Of a DNA stretch of 32,404 bases, positions 26,770 through 32,404 are shown in pieces (the first letter of the stretch is position 1; every line of letters begins with the position of its first letter). This DNA comes from Hydrogenophilaceae bacterium (GTDB lineage Bacteria; Pseudomonadota; Gammaproteobacteria; Burkholderiales; Thiobacillaceae), in assembly GCA_024709485.1 (NCBI GenBank), contig JANJWO010000069.1, positions 1 through 32,404 on the forward strand, in the 5' to 3' direction. The notes beneath the pieces were generated by a model, which searched no databases, had not been told where the DNA came from, and saw only the letters and a program-made list of their open reading frames with translations. The translations under genes and the position numbers were made by a program.

Positions 26770-27313
26770 CTGCTGGTTTCAACTCAAATTGGCGATATTG
26801 GTTTGGCAGCAAATTAACAACACTATCTGCCGTGCTTACAGCCAATCCCAACCCCGCAAGTTTCTTTACATTTTCAGGGCCAAGCCTGCCATCAGTCGTA
26901 AAAAAATGCGTGCATTTCATCTCAATCGCAGTTGCCAAGTGCAATCGATCCATAGGCTTACAACTTATCTCATGCACCCATCGCAAATCGCGAGCAGCCT
27001 CCGTGATTCGAGGAGATGGCATAACAGGCATCACCCCAGACTTACCAGACATGAGCATCCCACGGAAAAGTGCACGGGCCGCTTCTCCCTCGACAATCGG
27101 CTTTCCCGGTTGGCTATCGTCTGTGATGTGTACACACTCAACAACCGTTGCAGTTGATGTATAAACAATTACGTCTTTTGCCCTTGCCGCATCCAGAAAC
27201 TTCCGACAATAGAAAATGTGCGGCTCACGTTTCGGTGATGTATGTACTGAAAGCGCTGTCTTTGCCAAGTCGATGAAACAGCATGTATCCATGTAGACAC
27301 TCGGCTTAGTCAT
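26756..27313 (-). CDS. PIN-domain ribonuclease (VapC-like)
   Basis: 185 residues. The PIN acidic set is complete: D9 (VYMDTC), E59 (ATVVECVH), D122 (PMDRLHLATAI) and D141 (FFTTDGRL). At 185 residues it is longer than the classic VapC (~130), with an insert around 62-105. PIN proteins cleave RNA using Mg2+/Mn2+ and act as toxins in VapBC systems or in RNA processing. The start overlaps the 271-aa gene by 8 nt and the end overlaps the 49-aa gene by 14 nt. Neither neighbour resembles a canonical VapB (no AbrB, RHH or Phd signature), so the pairing is non-classical. Confidence 0.85.
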   Translation of the reverse strand: MTKPSVYMDTCCFIDLAKTALSVHTSPKREPHIFYCRKFLDAARAKDVIVYTSTATVVECVHITDDSQPGKPIVEGEAARALFRGMLMSGKSGVMPVMPSPRITEAARDLRWVHEISCKPMDRLHLATAIEMKCTHFFTTDGRLGPENVKKLAGLGLAVSTADSVVNLLPNQYRQFELKPADGKK

Positions 27314-28121
27314 CTTCTCGGCCTCTGGCGATGAATTCAGAGGTACTCAAATCACCCGTTATACCGGGGGCACAACCAAAGAACCTTTCATAATCTTCAT
27401 CGGAGAAGTCTGGGGCAACATCAAAACTAGACGCCATCGTTACATCGGTCTTTGAAGTAATGCGATTAAAGGTCATCGCACCTTCTACAATCACGATTGC
27501 GGCTTTGTCATTAAATAATCTGGCAACCTTTGAATAGTCATCGTCTGCATATACGCACTTAATCAGTTCGCCACTGTTTAGCTCTCTGATAACTATGTAA
27601 GGCTCTTTGGCGCCCTTATTCCACTCGTAGGTCCGCCCCATTACAGCACCTATGTAGCGGACTTCTGTTTCAATCGATTCCTCTATTTCTTCAAGCTGGA
27701 GTCGGTCAACAAAAGACCATCGTTTCAGCTTGCCAGTATCAATGTCGAATAGTGCAATGCCAATCTTCTCGTCGGGGTCTAGGCTGTGTCGGAGCGAAGC
27801 AAACCTGTCTACAGTGGATGGCGTGACAAAGTCTGGTAATTTGACCCTAGAAACGGCCTTGAACCGAGTTAAACACTGTACGGCATCATTAAACATACCG
27901 GCTTTTTCAGCATCTACGACCGCCTGAAACTCGGCGGTGTTATAGACAGAACCGTTTTGGAAATCTCTGGCCAACCAGAGATTTGGCGAATCATCCTCCC
28001 CGAGATCGGAGGCAAGCGATCTTAAGAACAATTCAATGTTCTCAGCCTGTTTGCTCAATTTTCCAAGAGCAACTCCGGTACGTCCTGGGTTCAGTTGAAA
28101 TCTGACGCGTAACGTAGCCAT
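27306..28121 (-). CDS. 271-aa cargo protein of unknown family, upstream of PIN
   Basis: 271 residues, no signal or membrane segment. The N-terminal half (1-110) is mixed and helical. A central beta-rich part (about 150-230) includes AVMGRTYEWNKGAKEPYIVIRE, SGELIKCVYADDDYSKVARLF and KAAIVIVEGAMTFNRITSK, a strand pattern that could be an OB-fold or SH3-like barrel. The acidic C-terminal tail contains DVAPDFSDEDYERFFG. I do not recognise the family. It begins 26 nt after the transposase stop and overlaps the PIN gene by 8 nt. As the coupled upstream partner it may neutralise, target or regulate the PIN nuclease; no function is demonstrated. Confidence 0.75.
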   Translation of the reverse strand: MATLRVRFQLNPGRTGVALGKLSKQAENIELFLRSLASDLGEDDSPNLWLARDFQNGSVYNTAEFQAVVDAEKAGMFNDAVQCLTRFKAVSRVKLPDFVTPSTVDRFASLRHSLDPDEKIGIALFDIDTGKLKRWSFVDRLQLEEIEESIETEVRYIGAVMGRTYEWNKGAKEPYIVIRELNSGELIKCVYADDDYSKVARLFNDKAAIVIVEGAMTFNRITSKTDVTMASSFDVAPDFSDEDYERFFGCAPGITGDLSTSEFIARGREDD

Positions 28122-28147
28122 GATGTTTTTCTCGGGTTGTTTCTTTC

Positions 28148-29065
28148 CTATGATGTGTGCGAGTACATCAACCGCTTGCCACCAATACCACCAATCACGG
28201 CTTGGGCGCGTTCAATATCAGTACCCTTGCGGGTGTTATAGCGGAAATCGAACTCAGTTACATACCGCCCTAGATGCTGAGAACCGACATGATGATAAGT
28301 GCCGATTAAACCACGTTTGAGGCGGCTAAAGAATCCTTCAATCGTGTTCGTGTGGGCCTTGCCACGGGCATACTCGCCAGAACTGTGATTTACCACGCTA
28401 TGGCTGGCAAATTCCTTGCCGACCTTGGTATACATAGACGCTTCATCGGTCATCAGGTGGGCATCTTTAGCGATTTGAGCCAGCAGGATCGGCTTCAAGG
28501 TCTTGGCGGTGACGGCTTGGACATGGAAAGAGCGCACCTTGCCGCCGCGCTCGACCAGGGAGACGATCTTCTCCTTGTGGGCATAGCCGCGGCCTTTGTA
28601 GCCTCGCGCCGCTTTACTGCGCTTGGTATTGCCCCAATAGGTTTCGTCGGCCTCTACAGTGCCGCCACCGCTACCCAGCAGGCCGCCAGATTCCGGCTTC
28701 ATGGCTTCGCGGATACGATGCAACATGAACCAAGCGGTTTTCTGGGTAACGCCAAGTAGGCGATGTAGTTCCATGCTGCTCATACCGTTCTTGGAAGCGC
28801 ACACAAGATGGACGGCCTGGAGCCACAGATGCAGCTTAACCTTACTACGCTCGAACACGGTGCCAACGGTAACGGTGAACTGCTCACGGCAATCTACACA
28901 CTTCCACAAACCCTTACGGTGAGACGTTCCGGTAAGGCTGTAATGCTTGCCTACGCTACCGCAGTGAGGGCATACCGGGCCATTCGGCCAGCGTAGCGCC
29001 TCTAGGTATTCCCGCGCCTTGTCTTCGTTTTGGAATTGCGGTTGATTCAGGATGGATTCAGCCAT
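28148..29065 (-). CDS. IS1595-family transposase
   Basis: 305 residues from ATG 29065. An N-terminal zinc ribbon (C32-C35 in CPHC and C56-C59 in CVDC) precedes an HTH-like region (MSSMELHRLLGVTQKTAWFMLHRIREA, about 95-121) and a DDE-type ISXO2 domain with D140 (VEADETYWG), D207 (LMTDEAS) and E243 (HTNTIEGFFSRLKR). The sequence is complete with no frameshift, so it may be active. GGAG precedes the start. The frame stays open upstream across the terminal repeat but that part is not coding. Confidence 0.93.
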   Translation of the reverse strand: MAESILNQPQFQNEDKAREYLEALRWPNGPVCPHCGSVGKHYSLTGTSHRKGLWKCVDCREQFTVTVGTVFERSKVKLHLWLQAVHLVCASKNGMSSMELHRLLGVTQKTAWFMLHRIREAMKPESGGLLGSGGGTVEADETYWGNTKRSKAARGYKGRGYAHKEKIVSLVERGGKVRSFHVQAVTAKTLKPILLAQIAKDAHLMTDEASMYTKVGKEFASHSVVNHSSGEYARGKAHTNTIEGFFSRLKRGLIGTYHHVGSQHLGRYVTEFDFRYNTRKGTDIERAQAVIGGIGGKRLMYSHTS

Positions 29066-29089
29066 GGTATTTCTCCAATTTATGACTGA

Positions 29090-29118
29090 ATTTTGGGCCG
29101 CGCCTATGGGTTTGTCAA
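29090..29118 (-). promoter_or_regulatory. Inward promoter in the right terminal repeat
   Basis: Minus strand: perfect TTGACA (29118-29113) at the inner end of the repeat, 17-bp spacer, CAAAAT (29095-29090, 4 of 6). A start near 29083 gives an 18-nt leader to the transposase. It would read the whole transposase-271 aa-PIN-49 aa unit. Confidence 0.6.
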
Positions 29119-29131
29119 GTATATATTTCCG
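29113..29131. repeat. Right terminal inverted repeat
   Basis: Reverse-complement of CGGAAATATATACTTGACA, matching the left end at 17 of 19 positions. Confidence 0.88.
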
Positions 29132-29139
29132 TTTTTTAT
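29132..29139. repeat. Right 8-bp target-site duplication
   Basis: TTTTTTAT, identical to 25770-25777. It abuts the right inverted repeat exactly. Confidence 0.85.
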
Positions 29140-29222
29140 GGGCGTTTTTCGCTGCCGGAACCATGGCGTGGGAATCTGGCCTATTCTTGTAACGGGAAAT
29201 GATTTTCAAACAGGAGGGAAAC

Positions 29223-29486
29223 ATGGCGGAACTTCGCGAAGAACTCAAAAAACTCGAGGACGCGCTGCAGCGGCAGCGCGACGAGTTGAGCCTCAAGCTG
29301 CATCTGGCCAAGGCCGATGCGCGCGACGAATGGGAAAAACTGGAACGCAAGTGGTCCGAGGCCCAGGCCAAGTTCGCCCAGGTGCAGAAAGCCGCCGGCG
29401 AGAGCAGCGGAGGCATCGAGGCTGCCGCGAAGCTTCTGGGCGAGGAACTGCTCAAGGGCTATGAGCGCATCCGCAGGCTCTTCTAG
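29223..29486 (+). CDS. 87-aa coiled-coil protein
   Basis: 87 residues, highly charged, with a heptad-like pattern from residue 1 to about 58 (AELREELKKLEDALQRQRDEL onward, spanning 2-22), a GESSGG break, and a short C-terminal helix. No family function is known to me. A strong AGGAGGG lies upstream of ATG 29223. Before the transposon landed, this gene stood directly after the efp terminator. High G+C and codon choice match the chromosome, not the transposon. Confidence 0.75.
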   Translation: MAELREELKKLEDALQRQRDELSLKLHLAKADARDEWEKLERKWSEAQAKFAQVQKAAGESSGGIEAAAKLLGEELLKGYERIRRLF

Positions 29487-29511
29487 GACGTGAAATTGGC
29501 GCCGTGCCGCG

Positions 29512-30789
29512 CTATCCCTGCGCTGCCAGGTTCATCTTCTCCAGCCGCTGGCACAGCGTCGCGATGATCTGGCGCGACAGCGGCGCGGAGTGGCGCATGA
29601 GCTGCTCCAGCATGTCCGGCGGCAGCACCAGCGCCACCACCTCGCTTTCCGCGCGCACGGTGGCGGTGCGCCTTTCCTTCAACAGATAAGCCATTTCCCC
29701 GAACAGCTGGCCTTCGTTCAGGGCGCCGAGGCGGCGCGCGCTGCCGTTCACCTCCTTGTAGGCGGCGGCGCTGCCCGAGTACAGGAAGAACGCTTCCTGG
29801 CTGTCATGGCCTTCCTCGATCAGCACTTCGCCGGGCTGATAGCGGCGCCCGTATTTTTCCAGCAGCCGGTTGGCGCGCCCGAACACGAAACTCTCCAGCC
29901 TGCTGGCGCCCTCGCCGGCGCTGCCGAGGAACAGCTTTTCCAGCGCTTCCACGTCCACCCGGCTGACGGCGAACAGGCTTTGCGCCCACAGGTAGAACAC
30001 GACACAGGCGAAATAGGCGCCGATCAGCACGAAAACCGCCCCGCCCAGCGCGCCATAAAGCGACTGGTATTTTTCCAGGTGGAAGAAATGGCCGAATGCC
30101 GAGAACAGCGCGAGCAGGCTGAGCGCGGCAAGCAGCGCGATGAGGGCGGCTGCGCGCATCGGCGGGCGCGAGATGGGCAGGCGCCAATAGGCGAGGAAAA
30201 CCAGCAGCCACAGTATGAACAGCATGAACAGCGCGCTCAAGCCCTGCAATACGAAGCCCTGCGCCGTTCCGATCAGTTCGACATGGGTGAAGAAGCCCAG
30301 CACCGCCTGGGCCAGGCCGGCCAGGGCCAGCAGCCCGAAGGCGATCGGCACGATGAGCAGCGGCAGCAGCCAGGCGGTGACGAATCTGCGGCGCCGGCCC
30401 TCGGCGGGAAAAATGACACTGAAGGCGGACTGCACGGCGTTGACCAGGCCGCGCGAGGACAGCAGCAGCGTCACCAGGCCCACGCCGCCGGCGGCGAGTT
30501 GCGTCTGGCGCGGCAGGAAGCCGACCTCGGTCAGGGTTTCCAGTTGCAGCTGGTTGTAGAGCGCGGCGAACAGCAGGGTGGCCGGCACGTAGCTTTCCGC
30601 CAGCTTGCCCAGCCATTGCATGCCGTAGGACAGCAGCAGCAAGAGCGGCGTGGCTGACAGCATGGAATAGAACGCCGTGGCCGCTGCGTGGTTTTGCAGG
30701 CTGTTTTTCCTGAGCAGGCGCCAGGTGGTGTAGGCAAGCTGGATCAGCCAGTCGAGCCGATTGCGTTGAGGCAGCAGGGGGCGCTTCAT
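29512..30789 (-). CDS. YihY/BrkB membrane protein fused to a cyclic-nucleotide-binding domain
   Basis: 425 residues. Residues 1-290 are a YihY/virulence-factor-BrkB family domain with about six hydrophobic segments and the conserved NHAAATAFYSMLSATPLLLLL and YGALGGAVFVLIGAYFACVVFYLWAQ regions. Residues about 315-420 form a CNBD: PGEVLIEEGHDSQEAFFLYSG, LGALNEGQLFGEMAYLLKERRTATVRAES (spanning 362-390), with the phosphate-binding FGEMAYL-RRTATV segment recognisable. YihY transport activity is unproven; earlier annotation as RNase BN is not supported. The fusion implies ligand control of the membrane part. It ends 25 nt from the convergent coiled-coil gene. Confidence 0.88.
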   Translation of the reverse strand: MKRPLLPQRNRLDWLIQLAYTTWRLLRKNSLQNHAAATAFYSMLSATPLLLLLSYGMQWLGKLAESYVPATLLFAALYNQLQLETLTEVGFLPRQTQLAAGGVGLVTLLLSSRGLVNAVQSAFSVIFPAEGRRRRFVTAWLLPLLIVPIAFGLLALAGLAQAVLGFFTHVELIGTAQGFVLQGLSALFMLFILWLLVFLAYWRLPISRPPMRAAALIALLAALSLLALFSAFGHFFHLEKYQSLYGALGGAVFVLIGAYFACVVFYLWAQSLFAVSRVDVEALEKLFLGSAGEGASRLESFVFGRANRLLEKYGRRYQPGEVLIEEGHDSQEAFFLYSGSAAAYKEVNGSARRLGALNEGQLFGEMAYLLKERRTATVRAESEVVALVLPPDMLEQLMRHSAPLSRQIIATLCQRLEKMNLAAQG

Positions 30790-30856
30790 GGCCGGAATTT
30801 ACCTCAAAAAAGCCGGCCCGGACATTTTCAGGGCGGGGAATTGACGCCAACGCGCC

Positions 30857-32059
30857 TTAGGCGTGCTGCCCCGCCACCCAGCCGGATGACCAGGCCCACT
30901 GGAAGTTGTAGCCGCCCAGCCAGCCGGTCACGTCCACCACTTCGCCGATGAAGAACAGCCCCGGCACGGAGGCTGCTTCCATGGTCCTGGAGGACAGCGC
31001 GCGCGTGTCCACGCCGCCCAGCGTGACTTCGGCCTTGCCATAGCCGAGCGTGCCGGAGGGCATGAGCGGCCATGCGTTCAGCAGCGCTGCGGCCTGCCGC
31101 AAGGCCTTGGCGGAAAGCTCGGCGAGCGGCCGCGCGATGCCTTGCAGCGCGCACCACTCCTGCGCGAAGCGGCGCGGCAGGAAGCCGGCGAGCAGGCCCG
31201 CCAGCGCCAGGTTCTGCTGGCGATGCTTCTGCAGCCATTCTGCGGCGTTTTCTTCGGGCAGCAGGTTGAGCGCGATGGGCTGCTTCTTGCCGGCTTGGTA
31301 TGCCTGCATCTGCCAGTAGCTGGAAATCTGCAGGATGGCCGGGCCGGAAAGGCCGCGGTGCGTGATCAGCGCCTGTTCGCGGAAGGCGGGCGAACGCCTG
31401 CCGCAGGTGGCGAGGGTGTCGAAGGAGAGCCCGGCCAGCGGCTGCAGCGCGGCGAGCGTTTCCGGCGGCAGCGCCAGCGGCACCAGCGCGGGCTTGGGCG
31501 GCACCACCGGGATGTTGAACTGTTCGGCGATCCGGTAGCCGAAGGGTGTCGCCCCCAGCGCCGGCGCGGCCAGGCCGCCGGTGGCGACGACCAGCGAGGT
31601 GCACTGGAAGGTGCCCTGGCTGGTGACGAGTTCGAAGCGGGCGCCGCCCTGCCTTGGCGAGATTTTTTCCACGCTGCAAGGCTGCGCCCACTTCACGCCG
31701 CCCTGGTCGCATTCGTTTTTCAGCAGGGCGATGATGTCCTGCGCGCTGTCGTCGCAGAACAGCTGGCCCAGGGTTTTCTCGTGGTGGCGGATGCCGTGGG
31801 CTTCCACCAGCTTGATGAAGTCGGCGGCGCCGAACTGCGCCAGCGCCGAGCGGCTGAAGTGCGGATTTTGCGACAGGAAATTCTCCGGGCCGACGCTGCG
31901 GTTGGTGAAGTTGCAGCGCCCGCCGCCGGAAATGCGGATGCGCTCGCCGACCTTGGCGGCGTGGTCGATGAGCAGCACGCGGCGCCCGCGCTGCCCGGCC
32001 TGGGCCGCGCACATCATGCCGGCTGCGCCGGCGCCGATGATGATGACGTCGAATTGCAT
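30857..32059 (-). CDS. HI0933-type NAD(P)/FAD-dependent oxidoreductase
   Basis: 400 residues. The FAD motif is FDVIIIGAGAAGMMCA (3-18) and the family signature is RISGGGRCNFTN (43-54). VATGGLAAPALGATPFGY and the terminal GEVVDVTGWLGGYNFQWAWSSG are characteristic of the HI0933/YhiN flavoprotein family. It is complete. The physiological reaction is not established, and a role in tRNA or cofactor chemistry would be speculation. It is 67 nt upstream of the YihY-CNBD gene on the same strand. Confidence 0.92.
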   Translation of the reverse strand: MQFDVIIIGAGAAGMMCAAQAGQRGRRVLLIDHAAKVGERIRISGGGRCNFTNRSVGPENFLSQNPHFSRSALAQFGAADFIKLVEAHGIRHHEKTLGQLFCDDSAQDIIALLKNECDQGGVKWAQPCSVEKISPRQGGARFELVTSQGTFQCTSLVVATGGLAAPALGATPFGYRIAEQFNIPVVPPKPALVPLALPPETLAALQPLAGLSFDTLATCGRRSPAFREQALITHRGLSGPAILQISSYWQMQAYQAGKKQPIALNLLPEENAAEWLQKHRQQNLALAGLLAGFLPRRFAQEWCALQGIARPLAELSAKALRQAAALLNAWPLMPSGTLGYGKAEVTLGGVDTRALSSRTMEAASVPGLFFIGEVVDVTGWLGGYNFQWAWSSGWVAGQHA

Positions 32060-32156
32060 CGGCGGATTGTCTTATGAAATGCGCTTGCCGCAAAAACCCT
32101 GCGCAAGCGCGGCGCCTGCCGCATGGCGGGAATGGGGCGGCTGGCTGGCGAAGGCC

Positions 32157-32202
32157 TTGACAGGCAAGCCTCAATCCTTAAGATAGTAATAAGTTACTTA
32201 CT
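32157..32202 (+). promoter_or_regulatory. Promoter and likely operator of the TetR gene
   Basis: TTGACA (32157-32162), 16 bp, TAAGAT (32179-32184), then an imperfect palindrome AGTAA-8-TTACT (32185-32202) covering the predicted start. This placement fits autorepression by the TetR protein encoded just downstream. The divergent flavoprotein gene starts 97 nt away on the other strand. Confidence 0.55.
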
Positions 32203-32215
32203 TTAGGACGATGAC

Positions 32216-32404
32216 ATGGTAACGCATCCCAAGCACCTGCCAGGCGATGAACGCCGCGCCGTGACGGTCGAAACGGTGGTGGAACTGGCGGCCACGCAAA
32301 ACCCGAGCGAGATCACCACCACCGCGATCGCCAAGCATATGGGGGTCACCCAGGGGGCCTTGTTCAAGCATTTCCCCACCAAGGAAGCCATCCTGCAGGC
32401 GGTC
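32216..32404 (+). CDS. TetR/AcrR-family transcriptional regulator (N-terminal part)
   Basis: 63 residues are visible before the window ends. The HTH is clear: ITTTAIAKHMGVTQGALFKHFPTKEAIL (about 35-62), with the family's G-x-LFKHF-x-TKE motif. ATG 32216 follows AGGACG; ATG 32211 runs into a stop after three codons. TetR proteins of this type usually repress a neighbouring transporter or enzyme gene, which would lie to the right of the window. Confidence 0.9.
   Translation, partial: MVTHPKHLPGDERRAVTVETVVELAATQNPSEITTTAIAKHMGVTQGALFKHFPTKEAILQAV

Larger units (their letters stand above)
25778..29131. mobile_element. IS1595-family transposon with cargo genes (3,354 bp)
   Basis: The element has 19-bp terminal inverted repeats (25778-25796 and 29113-29131, 17 of 19 matching), a perfect 8-bp direct repeat TTTTTTAT on both sides, an IS1595-type transposase near the right end, and six further small genes. 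Coding sequence inside is visibly richer in A+T than the flanks. Genes form two convergent units: 68-aa and 93-aa genes rightward; transposase, 271-aa, PIN and 49-aa genes leftward; plus a 45-aa gene reading out toward the left end. Removing 25778-29139 restores an uninterrupted efp terminator followed by the 29140 flank. IS1595-family members with passenger genes are known; I do not know this cargo set as described. Confidence 0.88.

Noticed and set aside
26642-27164. Plus-strand ORFs of 171 and 156 aa opposite the PIN gene
   Set aside because: They are antisense to a well-supported PIN domain and the 49-aa ORF, and show no domain-like composition.
29066-29455. N-terminal extension of the transposase frame to 435 aa
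   Set aside because: It would cross the terminal inverted repeat and the target duplication and run antisense through the coiled-coil gene. ATG 29065 has a ribosome site and gives the family start.

Overview
The window looks like chromosome of a GC-rich betaproteobacterium. The evidence is the surE-pcm-nlpD-rpoS block, an alaA-hom-thrC block, and an EarP/EF-P pair whose EF-P carries arginine at position 32. Order-level placement (Nitrosomonadales- or Rhodocyclales-like) is only a guess. Two AT-richer or phage-like insertions interrupt the housekeeping genes.

Layout. (1) 1-2797 is the right end of a prophage. It holds a small phage ORF, a holin-like protein, a membrane-anchored lytic transglycosylase, an Rz spanin with Rz1 nested inside it, a DUF6527-like protein and a 58-aa ORF. 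It ends exactly at the 3' half of tRNA-Pro(GGG), which I read as attR. The integrase and the intact tRNA should lie left of the window. (2) 2928-6822 is a tightly overlapping plus-strand run, surE-pcm-nlpD-rpoS-HAD phosphatase, which collides with a convergent Mth938-type gene. (3) 7204-11975 is amino-acid metabolism (alaA, hom, thrC) plus a uracil-DNA-glycosylase-family gene, followed by a GST (YibF type) and msrA. (4) 13341-20350 is minus strand: rluE-like, Nudix and mnmA, then an HDOD protein, then glnS-hslO-DUF457 membrane hydrolase. (5) 20388-25729 holds icd, a methyltransferase, an AsmA-like protein, a PLDc_N micro-membrane protein, a cold-shock gene (minus), earP and efp.

(6) 25778-29131 is the most interesting part: a 3,354-bp transposon of the IS1595 family carrying cargo. 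It has 19-bp terminal inverted repeats (17/19 matching) and a perfect 8-bp target duplication, TTTTTTAT, whose left copy is the U-tract of the efp terminator. Inside, two convergent transcription units each appear to start at a promoter whose -35 box TTGACA sits in the terminal repeat, and they meet at a bidirectional terminator. The right unit is transposase, a 271-aa protein of unknown family, a PIN-domain nuclease with a complete D/E/D/D set, and a 49-aa basic protein. The last three overlap one another like a toxin-antitoxin or defence cassette. The left unit is a 68-aa HTH-like protein and a 93-aa Cas2/VapD-like protein. A divergent 45-aa gene shares a palindromic Shine-Dalgarno sequence with the 68-aa gene.

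(7) 29223-32404 holds a coiled-coil protein, a YihY/BrkB membrane protein fused to a cyclic-nucleotide-binding domain, an HI0933-type flavoprotein, and the start of a TetR regulator with a likely self-operator.

All functional assignments come from reading the proteins and recalling families. No database search was possible.
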